The notes: generated from the letters alone by a model not told the origin. A DNA stretch of 64,000 bases from Heterotrichella gracilis (GCA_032358255.1 JAULBX010005109.1:56980-120979); one strand, 5' to 3'; shown: positions 44,457 to 59,126, numbered from the stretch's first letter. Translations and numbers: made by a program.

Positions 44457-47400
44457 ATGACCAGCCGCGACAACTACCGTGAGCTGCTGACGTTCGTAGA
44501 GGCGGCTGTGTACGGGGTGGATGGCGGGCTGGAGGGGCCGCTGCTGTACGCGCGGCTGCAGCGCTACAAGCCTGCCTTCCTCAACCTGCTGCGATATAAG
44601 GTGTGGGGAGGGGGAGGGGGGCTGGGCAGTGGGTGTGGGCACAGTGGGCAGGACTGGTGATCAGCGCTTGCTGGTGCAGTGGCTGGTCAGACCTGCAGTG
44701 TGGTTGCCCAGGCGGTGGTGCCGGTGGTCATATGCATGCATACGCGCACCTCCTGCGGCACACTTGCAGGCATCCGCAACTGCTGGCTAATGTGGCACCA
44801 GGCAATGTTGCGCGTGCTGCAGGGTGTTGCCATCACTGCTTTTGCGTGCCCCCGTGTGGACACCCTGTCCCCACCAGGCATGTATACCACACTGTGTTGG
44901 GGGATTTGAGTGAGTGCCCACCCCCCACCACCCCTCTGCAGGCTCCCTCTGCCTCCTCCCGCCAGTCGGTCGAGTCTTTGCGCCCCGTCACCCCACTGGG
45001 ACAAGTGGAGCTCGATAAGGAGCCGGATGTGCGGGAGGTGGGTTGGGTGGGGCGTGGTGTCGAGGGTGGTGGGTTTTCTCCCCTAGCTGAGCGCCTGGAG
45101 TAGCAACATGTCAGTGGTGGTGGCATGTGCACTGTTGTGGCTGTGCCATGTTTGGTGCACTGGGTGGGTTGGCCGCCTTGCACAGTGCACCTTGAGGGGT
45201 ACGGGGAGGTTTGCGTGGCCACAAGCTTGCAACGGGCCACCCACCCAGGCCCTGCTATGCAACCACTTTGCACACATAGCGCTGGTGTGAGTGCCTGATA
45301 GGGTGGCGACTCGTGTCACACGCTCGCCTGCCACACGGCGGCTTGTTGACAGGGTACGGCCCTGCACCATGCTCTAGCGCTCGTCCCCCCTGCCCCCCTC
45401 ACCCACCCACCCACCCACACCCATCCACGCCTGTTCCCCTTCCAGATCCTTCTGCTGAGCGACGAGGTTGGTCTGGATGAGATAGAGGCACTGCTGTGCA
45501 TCATGACGGCGGTGAATGAGGTGCGTACCGAGTGGGGCGGGGGCACACACCAGTGAGTCGGGCACGTGCCCATGCACCTATTGGCAAGCGCGCCTGCCTG
45601 CGCGTGGTGCACAGAGGTGCAGGGACGGGCAGAGGGGTGCGGGGGTACGTTTGGGGCAGGCAACGCAGGAGGATGTCATGCACGCCTTGACTAGCCTGGC
45701 ACCAGGCAGGCATGTACAGCACCACAATTGGTCTCTAGCTCGTGGTGCCACTGCTTGTTCCCCCTGTACGCGTGTGGTGCGTGCGCCAAGCAGCTGTGCC
45801 ACCAACCCCCTCCCCTGACCCCCAGACCGACGGCGAGGTGTCTGCTGCTGTCGCGGGAGCCGTGTATGCGGAGGAGCGGCGCGCGCTGCTGGCGGCACTC
45901 AACCTGCTGCTGGAGGTGGGGGTGGCGGTGGGAGAGGGGCTTTGCTCGGTGCTATGGCTCCTTGGGTGTTTTGTTGTGCTGTGTGTGTGCACGCCCAGGA
46001 TCCTGCGTGGTGGTGGGGGCAGGGGGCCACGCGAGGGGCTGTGCCCACAGGCGTACTCATGCACCGCTCTCTCTGATTGCAGGCCGGCGCCCCCTCCCCT
46101 TCTGCGGCCCCCTCCGCCCTCCAGGATTTTGTGCATGAGCTAGTGGGGGAGCGGGGCCCTGACGGCAACTCCCTGCTCATCATGCGCCTGATGGAGCTGG
46201 TGCAGGTGGGGGTGGGGGTGTGACGGGGGGGCGGATTGGGAACATCATGCGTGGCAGCGCCAGGGAGATTGGGGGGTGGTTGCCGGGGACCATAATATGC
46301 CAAAGTCCAGCTATATTGCGCTTGCACTGTCAAAAGGGGTTTCTTCGATGCATGTGCCTGGCCCTAGTGAAATGCCTCAATTCCCAGTCACTTTTTTCAC
46401 TACATAAATATTCTCGCCCCAAACCTGCAGGCCCCCAGCCCGCTTGACCCCCCTCCCTCCTCCCGCCTGCCCCACTTCATCGACCTGCACGGCGGACAGG
46501 TGGAGCGGCGGGCGGCAGGGGCGGCGGAGGCGCTGGCGCTGGCACAGGCGCTGGCGCAGGCTGTGGCTGTGGCGGGGGTGCGACTCACACCTGCAGAGGT
46601 GGCAGGGCTGGGCAGGGCGCTGCAGGGACTGGCGGCAAAGCTCAAAGGTAGGGGAAAGGGGGAGCGGATGAGGGCGGAAAGGCCTAATGGCCACAGGGTG
46701 GCGCCCCATGAGCGTACATGGAGCATCAGCTGCTGCAGTCCAATTTCAATAATTATGTTCCTGTCCATGCATGTTGCTCCATGGCCATATCCCTGTTCAC
46801 GCATATATGTCCATCCATACATGGCCATGCATTTTTGCCCATGTATGTAGCTCTGCATGTACCAGGTGCATACACGTTTACCTTGTGTATTGCTCCTCTG
46901 TGTGTGTGTGCTCACACCCCTTCCCCCCCCCCCCCCCGCAGCCACCCCCTCCGACCCCTCCCTCCAGCAGCGCTGCTACACGCTGCTCATGGCGCTGCTC
47001 ACAGCCACACTGCCGCAGCAGGCGGAGGAGGCGGAGGGCGCGGGGGCGGAGGCGGAGCACCTGGCAAAGCTGGCGAGGAGCAGCGCGGTGGGGGAGGTGC
47101 TGGCGCCTGGGGGGGGCGGCGAGGAGGGCTATGGCGCGCTGATGCGGCTGGCATGGGGGGTGCTGCTTGCGCAGTATGGGCCAGACTTTGCAACTGGTGA
47201 GGGCTGGGTGTATAGGGGGGTTACATTTGACTGTGCCATGCATGCATAGGTGGCCACCAGACACCCCCACAACTGCAGATCTTCCATGTCAGATGACTTG
47301 AACAATGCCATATGTTGATGCTTGCATGGCTTGACCCCCCTTCCCCCCCCTGGCCCACAGCTGCTGCCACAGCCGCTGTATCGTCCGCCTGTGCCGCCGC

Positions 47401-50400
47401 CTCCTTCCGCTTTGCCCTGACCCATGTGCTCGGCTGTGTCGCGTGGGCCGACGAGGCGCCCGACACCCGCCAGGTGTACACCGGCCTGGTACACCAGCTG
47501 CTCATGGGATTCCTGGAGGCGCCGCCGGGCAGGTTAGTGTTTGTGTGTGTGGGGGGGGGGCGAGTTGGGGGTGGTTGTGTATCAAGGAGGAAAGAATATG
47601 TTTCCTCCCGTTTTTCAAGCTAATAAAACAGGGGTATACTTAGCTATTGGAATAATATTAAAAAAAAACACAGTTACTTACACAATTGGAATAAGCTTTT
47701 CCAACAACTAATTGGCTGCCCGTACGAGGTGTCGGTTTTGCATGCATTCGCCCTCCCCTCCTCTCCGTATGTTGACCGTCCCACACCCCCCTTCCCCAGG
47801 GATGCGGTGGGCACCCTCATGCAGGCCAGTGTGGCGCGCGCACTGGACCCCCCGGCCCCCTCGCCTACCCCCGGCTCCACCCCCCCTGCCCCTGCCCCCA
47901 CCCCCGACGACCTGTCCAGCCTGCTTGACCTGCTTGCCGCGCTGTACCGCGAGTGGCCCACCCTGTTCACAGACGATGCGCTGCGCTACGAGGTGGTGCA
48001 GCAGTTCATGACTTACGTGGCGGCACAGGTGGGGATGGAAGCGGGATAAACCCTTCGCTGGGGTTTTGACCTGACCATCCTCGGGGAAGGCAGATGTTGT
48101 GGCAATGTCACTGTTTGCATGGAGTAACGTCAGAATTGGATTGGCTGCATGTGGGAAAACCTGCCACACCCACCCAAAGCGATCAATGCGAGTATACAAA
48201 CATCCTCTTCAGCAATTCTTTGGCAATGCGGATTGCGTGCGATTGGTGGAGCCCTGACATCATGCATGTGCTCCCTACCTGCACCTGCTGCACCATAGCT
48301 GCCAGGGGGCTACATGCACTCTAACTGTGCCTCCCTCAAATGCACTGCGGCCAAATGTCTGCCCCTTCGTTCTGCAGGACCTCCTTACTCAGCTGCCCCC
48401 TGTGTTTGTTTCCTTCATGCGTGTGCTGGCGGCGGTGGCGGGTGGGGGCCCGCAGGGTGCGCGGCTCATGTGGGCCCAGCTGCGTGCGGGTGAGGCAGGT
48501 GCCACCCCCTCCTGGGGCCAGATGGTGGGGGTGCTGGTGCAGTACTGCCACAGATACACGCCAGACACACAGGTGAGCACACGGGGGGTTAGCGGGGGTG
48601 GCGGAGGTGGATGAGTGGATGGGTAGATGGATAGGCCTCTAGTCACGGTCGAGTAGTTGGTTATTTAGTTGCATGCATTTTAATATCAAGCCAGATTTAT
48701 AGCCAGTCTTGCACACAGCAGCTCAGACCTTGCACTGTTTCCACCAAATTTTGATCATGCACGATCTTAGAACGGCACTGAACTGTAACATAGCCATGCC
48801 AGCGTGGTTGGTGTACTCCAGCGCACGCACTCAGGCCACTGCTACCAGGCAGGCTACCCATATATGCGCCAGGCATGCTCCGACCCCATTCCCCTGCTTA
48901 CCACCCCCACCTCTCCTTGCCCCTCAGCCCGGCTCCGCCCCCTCCGCCCCTCACCCCGAGGTGCTTGTGCCTGCATCAGACTGTGCGGCTATGGTGGCCT
49001 ACCTGGAGGTGTTCACGCAGGTGGGTGCAAGGGGGTTCAAATATGCATGTTGTCACTGGAAAATTGGGATTTTGATACACAATGCCTGGAGTTAACGGCA
49101 TGCAATTGCACAGGCTCCCTACCATTCTGTCATTCACGATCTGCACTTATGGCAACAGCTTCCTACTAGCATGACCATTTAAGCCCACGGACTACGGTGT
49201 TGCCAAGAATATTGTCGTAACCCCATGCATACGTGCCTAAGAGCGCCCCCTCCCCCCCCCCTCCTTCCGCCAGGTCATGTCCCAGGGCGATGCCGGTGAG
49301 GTGCTGCCATGGCTGCGTGCGCTTGAGGAGGACACCGGAGTTATTCCCCTGTGGGAGGTGCTCTTCCAGCTCATGTGCCACCCGGTGCCACAGGTGGGGG
49401 AGAGGCATACCTCCAAATTACTAACGGCTGGGGTGGGGGTGTAGGGCCGCAAAGTATGGTGCACAGCTGATATGGGATGCAGCTTGCCCCAAAGCAGTAC
49501 CCTAGTACACACTCTAGCTCCTTCCCCCATTCCCTGTCCAAGCCACCCCTTGCTCCTAGACGTCCACCGAGCATGGCAGTGAATCATATTACTGCGTGAT
49601 TTTGAGCTGATGTGATTGTAAGCTTTGCTACTTCTGTATGGGCAGGCACTAGTGCCACTGGCATGCGGCCCATCTTCCCCTTGTGGCCCCCTTGACCTTG
49701 CTGTGTGTTGCCCCCGCAGGAGCTGAAGGCCGCACTCACCGCCGCCATCGCATCCCTGGCAAGGCGCCCAGACACAGCCGCCCAGCTGATGGACAGGCTG
49801 CTGGCGGCGGGGGTGGTGTCGGGGGGGCAGGGGGCTGCGCAGGGTGGGGGGCTGCAGGTTGTGCCACGCTACGACCTGTCCTACCAGCTGACGGAGATCC
49901 AGGTGAGGCAGCCTGTGCCAGCCATGCACCCGCATGCATGCTAGTACATATGATTGTCAACTCAAGGCCCATTCCATTGGCAATGCTGCAGCCCATTGTT
50001 GTGGTGCAGTGGGCAGGCCTGGTTGAGTTGTGATCAAATCTGTGTGTAAATGGGGCATCGCATGTGGTCATCATTACAGAGCATCACCTGCACAAGGGTA
50101 ACACCTGCACACGGTATCAGATGCAAACGTATGCCCTGCATACCGATTAATGTTGTGTCTTTCCTTGTGCTCAGGCGCGCTCCGAGGACTACCGCGAGAC
50201 CCTCGCCTTTGTGCGCCTGGTGAATGCGCTGTGGCGTGCATGTGGGCCTGCACTGCCCGACACCGGCCGCCCCCTTGCGCACATCACTCGTTTCATACGG
50301 GAGGAGGTGCTGGGGGCGCTGCAGCAGAGGGCGTACAGGTGGGGAACAATTGGGGCCTGGGGCTGCGTGCCATGATTTGAGCTCGAGGGTTGGGAGGTGC

Positions 50401-53400
50401 AGCGGGGCTGGGAAATATATTGGGGCATTGTGGGAGAGTGTTTGTGGTGCACAATGGCAGCTACTCACTCACGCTATTTTCATGTGCATGACTGCCATTG
50501 CGTTCACTACCCGATGGCTTTGCCCCTCTCCCCCAACGGCCTCCTCGCTTCCCTCCCCAGGTTCCCCGCCCAGCGCTGGCACCTTGCCGCCGCCTGCCTG
50601 GAGCACATGCGCCTGGCCATGGAGGCGGCGCGCGACTGGCCTGCGGGTCTGGATGCGCTTGTGGGTGGTGATCGCCAGGGTGCGGCACCAGGGCTGGAGG
50701 TGCTCATGGACTTGTTGGGTAAGGGGTGGGTGGGTGGGTGGGTGGTCATGGGCATGCTGGGTGGGGCGGGGTGGGGTGGGGGCGGAGGAGGTTTGGATGA
50801 TCTTTAGGAAATGGTTGTGCGTTTTCTTGCTGAGGGGGGTTGTTGAGTACGCCTCATCAAGGCGCAGGACAGGTGTTCATATGCTGCCAGGGATGTAGAG
50901 TGAAACCCCATGTGCATGGTGCAGCGTTGGTTTCATCGAGGCTTCCACTCAGTTTTCTCCTCTGCTGTGCAGGCGAGCGGTCCGGCATGCAAGCGCTGCT
51001 GTCTGTGGTTGCATGTGGTGCTGAGGGGTTGGTGGTGGAGCGTGTTGCTGACTCGACAGGTGGCGCGCATGAGGCTGCTGTGGCTGCTGCGCTGCACCTG
51101 CTTGTGGTTGCCAGTGAGGTGGATGGCAGGGCGGTGCAGGTGCTCAGCAGGGGCACGCTGGCAGGTGGGTGAACAAGGGGGTGGAGTGGGTGGATTGTGT
51201 AATAGGGTGGTGCACATCGCTCGCATGGGATCCGGTGTGTGAGGTGGCAGCGAGCATGCCTGGGGAATAGACACCTGGTGCACCACTGTTTGCTTGTTGG
51301 AAGGGATGCCACTTCCATCATTGTGCTACTTCTGTGTGGTATTGCATGGCCAGTGGCAGGTGGTGTGTGTACCTCCTCCTACCCCCAGTACTGACTGCCC
51401 CCCCTCCCCTGCCCCCGCAGCCTCCTACTCCTCCCTTGACGTGGTGCTGCGCCACGACCGCCGCCGCCTGCCGCTGCTGTTCTCATACGTGCGGTACGCG
51501 CCCTGCCCGCCGCTGCAGGCGCACGCGCTGAGGCTGCTGGCCACACTGGCGCAGCGCACCCCCAACCTGGCATCTTTGCTCATCAACACACCGCCAGGTG
51601 GGACCCTGCACAAATGCACACCCTACATCCTCTTGTTGTCCCCGACCATGACCCCCCCACCCGGCCTGCGGCCCTGATGGTTGCGGTTGGTGATGCACTA
51701 GGTCAAGGCACACACTGGCTTGGCTCTGGCCTGGGGATCACTGCTACTGTTGGTACACAGGCCAAGGCGCACTGGCTTGGACCGTGCAGCACATACTGGT
51801 GTGGGCCACATGGCACACATTGGGCAGGGTTTGGGCAGGGCGTGTGCCTCCCTCCCCGTGACACCAGCTCACTCCCTACCCCCGCTTGCACAGATGGCGG
51901 CGTGCCCGCGCACGTGGCTGTGCGGCAGGCATGTGGCGAGTGCCTGCAGGCTGCGCTGTTTGACATGGCGCCAGCTGGCGACGAGGAAGGGGTGTTAGAG
52001 GGGAGCAGTGAGGGAGGGGAGGGCGATGCACGTGCCGAGCTGCTGCTGCGCCTGCTGGCTGACGGTGTGGACGACCCTGCGCCCAACCTCACCCACCTGC
52101 TGTGCGGCTTTGATGTGGAGCACGGGGACATAGGTGAGGACACGGGTCGGGGCAAGGGACTGCACACGCCTGGCACGACTTCAGCCACACCAGCGCAATC
52201 TGCTGCATGCAGAATTCATGACCGTAAATAAAAACTGCAGAAAACTGAAAGACTTGAAATAATTTGAAAATGTGGATTTGGTTATACCAGCATTTTGAAA
52301 CTTGTATTAACGTGACCGTATTATACGCAGAAAAACATGAATCACATGAAGACTTTTATATTTGAATTTATATTACCAAAAATTAGAAACAGAATTGAAA
52401 ATAAAATCAAATGCAATTAATACGCCCCCTCCGACCCTCTCCCGCAGGCGTGTCCACCACCCCCCTGTCCCCGCTGTCCACTTTCTCATGCCTGCGCCCC
52501 GTACGCGACGCGCTGCTGCACCCGCTGCTGCCCCAGCTGAAGCCGCACCTGCACGAGATGTGCATGGACCTGGTGCTGGCGCTGGCAACTAGCCCAGCCA
52601 GCGCCGACGTGGCGTGTGGGTGTGTGTGGGGGTACATGGAGGGGGGCCTGCCGCTGGTGGAGTCGCTGCTGGGGGCGGACCTGCCGGACAAGGTGCGGGG
52701 TGGGGAGGGGGGTGGCGGGGTGGGGCAAGGTGTGGGGTGCCTTTCTTGTAGATGTGTAGCGCCTTGCATGGTGCGATGGTGCACCACAGTTGTTTGTGTG
52801 CATGGCGGCCTTGCTGCCAGTGGGAGTGGCGCACGTGTTGAGCATGCCTGAAGCTGGGTAGACTATCACCTCTCTCTTGTGCCTTCACCCTCCCTGACCC
52901 CTTCCGTCGTCTGCCGCAGGCCCCCTCCGCTGCCGCTGGCCTGCACCAGCGCGCGCTCCTGCTGCAGCTGCTGGCCCTGCTCATGCACAGGGGAGACCCG
53001 GCAGCACAGCGTGGGCACATGGAGGCGTTGGCAGGGGGGCTGTTTGGGGCGGGAGAGGCATGCAAGGGTGCGGACAGGGCAAGGCCAGCGCCTGGCTAGG
53101 GTTGCAATGCATGTGTTCTCTTTTCCGCCCACCTGCAAGCACACACATGCTGATGGAGTTGTGGAGCTGTGTGTGCATGTGACACTGCTGCTAATTTCTG
53201 CCCTACCAGAACCCCTCATGCCGCAGTGGTTGGTTGTGTATGTCCCATGGTGCACCTTCCACAAGCTAATCTAGTGCATTGCACTCGCCTCTACCTCCGT
53301 AATAGACCCCTTTCCCCTCCCTTTTGGGCAGGTGGCGGCCAGCGCACCTCCGCCATCATCCACCTCATCACAGAGGCAGCGCAGCCAGAGCCGCCACTGG

Positions 53401-56400
53401 CACCCGCATCAGCGGCACTGGGCCAAGGCGGGGGTTCAGATGCGCGTGGTGCCGCCGCTGCCATGGGCCTGGAGGAGCTTGTGACAGGGGCGGAGATGGC
53501 CGAGGAAGGAGGGGTGCGCTACGTGTCTCCACGCGGGGATGACCTCATTGACATGGGGCTACTCAAGGATTCGCTGGTGCAGAGGTGTGTGGCTTTGGCT
53601 TGCGTGTGCGGGATGTGGAGAGGGCATGGGGATAACCATAGGGAGTGGCAGGCATTTGGGGAAAAGTAGTGGAATCGGCCTTATGGTGGCCTGAGCTTTG
53701 CTTTCAACCCATGTGTACCCCATGCCTCTGCTGACCGTGCTTCATTTCTCCTCCTCCCTTCCTTACCGCCCTCCCCTTCACCTCTCCTCCCTCCCCCTGC
53801 AGGTACAACCAGTGGGCTGCGCTGTCAGGGGGATCTGGCCCGGCACTGGAGGCGGGGCGCGCTGCTGTGCGCTCATGCCTGGTGTGGGGGGCGGAGTACA
53901 ACGGATGGGTGGAGCGGCAAGCGGGGCGAGTGGCGCTGCTGGCGGGAGTGCAGGCGCTGGTGGAGGTGGCGGTGACCAAGAGGTGAGGGTGGGCGAGATG
54001 GGTTTTCAAGCGTGTGGGTGGCGTCATGGCAGAGAGCATGTAGCAGCACCTGGGAGGGAGGGATGCCTACAGCCATGGGGGCACTAGATCCCAAGCTTGT
54101 CCAGAACAATCTGGCCTCCCACTGTCCACCCACTAGCTGCGCTTCACGCCCCTTGTTGATATCTCTGTGGCTGCAGGCTTGACCTAGTAGGCGCCGCCAC
54201 CGCCCCTTCTGCAGCACCCTCCGAGGCTTCAGCAGCCGCCACCACTGCCTTGGTGCAGCTGCTGGCTGCGGCCCTGGGGGGAGCGCAGAAGTTGGTGGCA
54301 GGGGGCGCTGCGCAGCTTGCCCCTCCCCTGTGCCAGCTGGCGTGCACCCTCATGTCGCGCCTGCGGGAAGCTGCGGGGCTGGCGCTGGGGCTGGGGGGTG
54401 CAGAGGACATGCTGCCGGGTAAGGAGTGGCTGAGTAGGCTGCCCATGGTGCACACAAGTGCGCGTCTCGTGGCATGCGGAATGACAGTGAATGTGTCAAG
54501 GAGTGCTCCTGTGGTTGTTTCTGCTGCTGCGCAAACCTGTCTGGTGATTTTCTCCCTGTTTACATACATTACTTGTCTTACCATGGACACTTCCCCAGGC
54601 CTGCACACCCCTGGCGCCTGCCACGGCGTGCTGCGTGCCCTGCTCACCCTGGTGGTGGGGGGGCGAGGCGAGGAGGGGGTGCGCCTGCCGCTGTACGCAA
54701 CGCTGACGGCATACCTGCAGTACTGCCGAGCACCCGCTGCCGCGCGCCTGCCACCCGCAGTCATGGAGCCGCTCATGGAAGGTGGGGCCAGGACAAGGCC
54801 GGGCCGGTGTCCCATTCGTACCATGTGACCATTGTCTTTGGTGTGCCTGTGTAGACTCCATCCACCTGTGTTGTGGGCACCAGGTCGCACACATCCCACT
54901 GAAATGGAGCATGGTCCTGCCATTACATGTGCCCCACATGACACCCCACCGCCATCACCCCCCTCCCCTTACCCTTCCAGGCACGCGCACCGGCGGCAGC
55001 ACTGCTGCGGCTTCAGAGCAGCTTGACCGCCTGCTCACCGCCTTGGAGGGGGGGAACGCGCGGGCACTGGCGGAGGCTGCGCCGCATGTGGTGCCGCTGC
55101 TGGCCAGGGACGCCACAGGTGGGGGCCAGGGGGGCGCGGTGGCGGGCACGCTGGCGCTGGCGCTGCTGGCTGAGGTGGTGGCGGCTGACGACAGCGGCGC
55201 GGTTGTCGGGGCTGTGTACGCTTGCGGTCTGCCTGCGCGGCTGCTTGGCGACCTGGCGGATGCGCCGCTCAGGGCACTGCAGCAGGTGGGTGGGGGTGGG
55301 GAGATGGAGGGGTTTGGTCATCAGGGAATGTGCATCATGGGCACAGCCTGGTCTGCAATGTGCGATGGTGCGATTATGGTCTTGTGTCCATATGTGCTAC
55401 CTTGGTCAATCACACAGATAGGCATGCACGCAGAAATTAACGCCCTGCCCTCGCCTGAGCTCCGCTATCGTGCACCACTAATGCTCCCCCCCTCCTGCCC
55501 CCTTGCAGCAATCTGCCCGCGGCCGCTCCGCCCTGCACTGCGTTGAGGCCAGCCTGCACCTGCTGCTGCGATTGGCACGGCACGGCCCCTCTGGCCCCGG
55601 CGCACGCGCCGCTGCCCGCCTGCACGAGCTCAACTGCCTGGCCAGCCTGTGTGCATGCAGCGCGCTGGGGCTGGAGCCTGAGGCTGCGGGGGGGGCAGGG
55701 GAGGCGGGGCATGCGGCGCTGAGGAACAGGCTGCACAAGGTGGGTTAGGGGAGAGTTGGGGGGATGCACATGGAGTACTCCTGAATACTGGTTGTATTAA
55801 AAAAAAATCATTCATGACAATGAATTTCAATATAATCTCAATGTTTTATAGCGAAGATAAATAGCTAGAAAAATAATAAGAGTATAATCCCCTTTTATTG
55901 CAGACTCTACAATGAATTCAATTGATGGTTTCCTGCCTGCCTGCCCATACAAGCATCCAGCATGAACCAGTGCCGCATGTGGCTTGAGCACAGCTCTCTA
56001 CCTGAACCCCCTCACCCCCCTCCTCTCCCCAGGTGGTTGCCCCCTGCCTGCGCCTGGCTGTAGCGCTGGGTGTGTCCCTGCCCGACAGCAGCCATGTGCG
56101 CCAGCAGCTGTGCGGGCTGCTGGATGCGCACAGCAGGATGTTTGTGAGAATCATGGCGGACGCGGCGTCGCCGGCGCTCAGGTTGGTGGGGTGGTGGTGG
56201 GCGTGGCACGCACCTTGATGGAAAGCATTGTGTATCAGGTGATGGAGGGTAAATATTTTTGCTACGGAATCATCCACATATAGAATAATTGCCACCCTTC
56301 ATTCCAATCTAAGTTACTTTGCAGAGGCACCTGCTTGAAAATTCAATGACGGAGCATTGCAATATTGTACAACTTTCAGGATGATACTATGCACTTCACA

Positions 56401-58371
56401 ACACCAACAAATCCCAGAAATCTTGTCCTCTGGGAAAGCCATACCCAATTTCTTGCTGTGTGCAGGGGGTGGGAGCCAGGTGCACAGGAGGTGGAGCAGG
56501 CAGTGCTGGCTGTGCAGGTGCTGTCGTGCTGCCTGGGGGGGGACAGGCAGGCGCTGAGGGCTGAGGGGCAGCTGCAGGAGGGGGTGTTCAGGCTGGCAGG
56601 TGGGTGGGTGTGTGGGTTTGGCAGCGTTTTGGGTTTGGCAGCATGCACATCCATCGGCTGCTGTGCATCCTGATCACATTTGTTTTGTCAAAACTCGATT
56701 GGCCAGGGTCCAAGTGTCTACAGATTGGGGTGTCCACCATCTGCCTTTACCTGACACCCCCTCCCACCCCCCCAGGTCGCTACCTGTGCCTTGACTGCCG
56801 CAGCAGCTCCCCCGTGGTGGCCCACCTACAGGCGGCAAGGGAAGCGCCGCCACCAGCGCACCAGAAGGCATCCATGCAGGCAACTCAACGATGGTGCGTG
56901 GCAGGACATGGTGTGGGGGCAGTGCCACCTGGTGCAGCAGCAGCTCTACCCAAGCTACCAGCATGGCTGTTAGTCCCTTGCATTTGATACGCTTGAGTCG
57001 GCAATCTGCCTTTCATGCCTTTGCGCCAGGCAGCCCAGTCTTGGTAGTGTGTACACCATTTCAATGTTAATGCACCACGCGCAGGGTGCCCAGCTACGCA
57101 CCACATGTGCATTGCCTCTGCCGCTAACCACTTCACCATACCCACCCTCCTGTCCCAGGGTCCGCCAGCTGCGCGCATGCTTGGCCACCTACCTGCGCCG
57201 CGCATGTGCACCCACTTCGCCCTCCCCGCTGTGGCTGCGTGCCATCTCCCCCCCTGCACCCGGCCCCGGCCCCTCTCCACCCCCTGGCCGCCCCTCCCTG
57301 CTGCTGCTGCGCGATGCGCTGTGGCAGGCGTCCACCGACCTGTACGCACGCCTGGGGGAGCGGCCTGGCCTGATAGAGGGGCTGCGCAACCCGAAGGGGG
57401 ACAGGCTGGAGGACGCAATTCAGGTGGGTGGGGGGACTTGGGCGGCGACGGTAACTTTTCGGAGTCAAGGCAGGGCAGAGAGGGACGCAACACCATGTTG
57501 CAAGAAAAATAACGACATTTTTGGGCAGTTTGGTTTTGAGTAAAATCGAATGATTATTGACAGACACAACTATAAACCTTGACGAATGATAATGTAAAAC
57601 CCTTGTACTTCATATGACAATGTAAAAACTCCTATAATTCATATGAATTTCAGTTGACTTGCATTACTTAGTGATTGATCAGTCTCTGACGCATTTCCCC
57701 TTACCATGTTGGTGCAGGCATACGGCCACCCATCCCCCGCCTCCCTGTCCGCCCTTGCCCCCTCCGCCCAGCGCCGCCTGCTGCTCACACTGCTCATGAC
57801 GGCAGCCACGCGGCTGGATGCAGACGTGCACACACTGGTGGCCACAGCGGAGAACCTGCTGGCAGTCATATACACACACTTTGCGCACTTCCTGGCGCCA
57901 CCCAGCGGGGCGCACGCGGGCACTGGCGGCGGCAACGGCGCACTGGTGCCCTTCACTGGGGGAGCCACCACACCGCAGCGGGGGGGCCGTGCGCATCCGA
58001 GTGACCTGGGCTCAGAGCGGGTACGGCAGCCCTGTGGCATGATGAGCGCATTTGCACTTGCAGCACGGACCACGCGCAGGATGCCGCACTTACACATGTG
58101 CTCATGCCCATCTGGTACTGTTGCATGCCCCCCCGTGCATGTGGGATGCTAGGGCATAGACGCAGATGTGGCGGTGGCGTTCAGACCCCTGATTCTCCCT
58201 GACGCACACCCCCTGTACCCCCCACAGGACCTTGAGCAGCTGCGGCGAGTGCTTGAGAGCTGCCTGCCGCCACTGGAGCGACTTGACCCGGGCGCCCTGG
58301 GTCCACACGCCACCGCTGCAGACCTGCACTTGCTGCTCAGGAGGACAAGGGACTACCTTGCGCAGGTGTGA
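44457..58371 (+). CDS. NUP205: Scaffold nucleoporin of the NUP205/NUP192 family
   Basis: Large alpha-solenoid of the nuclear pore inner ring. Model of 32 exons, all phases consistent, about 1,940 residues (family about 1,700-2,000): 44457-44600, 44942-45037, 45446-45520, 45826-45915, 46083-46205, 46431-46647, 46942-47196, 47361-47532, 47800-48028, 48378-48572, 48928-49020, 49274-49393, 49720-49902, 50175-50338, 50561-50718, 50973-51164, 51421-51597, 51894-52133, 52448-52692, 52920-53067, 53332-53584, 53803-53982, 54177-54418, 54599-54781, 54981-55285, 55509-55739, 56033-56181, 56466-56599, 56776-56893, 57159-57423, 57718-58020, 58228-58371. The N-terminus follows the family: RDNYRELLTFVEAAVYG, RLQRYKPAFLNLLRYK, then VREILLLSDEVGLDEIEALL. 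Further hallmarks are EDYRETLAFVRLVNALW and the C-terminal LEQLRRVLESCLPPLERL. The body is Leu/Ala-rich HEAT-like helices without transmembrane segments. Least certain are the donor at 53067 and the end of the 57718 exon. Confidence 0.88.
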
Positions 58372-58837
58372 GGCACCGGGAGGATGAGGGACCACAAGGC
58401 GCAGCTGGGTGGGGTGGGGGGAGGGACAATGGGAGAGCATGTGTACCTGCGCTGGCTGGTTACAGAGCATGGACCTGCCGCCCCACAGCTCAAGGTGGTG
58501 GTCGGCACTTGATACATGTTGGGTGGCCCTTTGGTTACACTGCTACTTTCTGCACGGCAACAGTGTTGGATTCATGCAGCTATGCTGCATTGGCTTTATA
58601 CTTCCGTATGTATTGCCGGCCTTTGTCAGCACAGTGCGCGGCACATCAAGGCAGGCAGGCGTGTGCAGGTGCCTGCAGTTTGTGCAGCCAGACAGTGCTG
58701 CTCATGGGCAGTGGTGCACCACGCACCAGTATGTAGTACCAGTGGGCTTTTGCAAGTGTTGCCAGGTAGGCTGAGCACAGTAACCAGCTTCAGCAATACC
58801 AACTGGAACTGACAAAGCGGACTTGAAAGCGGAAGGC

Positions 58838-58937
58838 GCATGGTCAGCCGTTGTTCTTGCAGGCTACATGTCCTTGTAAACCCCGCCGCATGGTCAGCCG
58901 TTGTTCTTGCAGGCTACATGTCCTTGTAAACCCCGCC
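58838..58937. repeat. Exact 50-bp direct tandem duplication
   Basis: Two adjacent copies of a 50-base unit beginning GCATGGTCAGCCGTTG, at 58838-58887 and 58888-58937, apparently identical. A recent duplication in intergenic DNA. Confidence 0.92.
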
Positions 58938-59126
58938 GCTGGTTGCTCCCCTGCCTGTCTGTGCTTGTTCGGCTACTTTGGTGGCGTGCAGCCTCTTTTT
59001 GTGGGCACACTTGTGTCTTTCATCCGCCCTGTTTACTGAAAGGACTTTCTCTTACTGCTAAGGGGGTGTCACAGTTGCCATCCACTGTGACAGATAATAT
59101 CTCCGAGAGATATGTGTGAGCAGATA

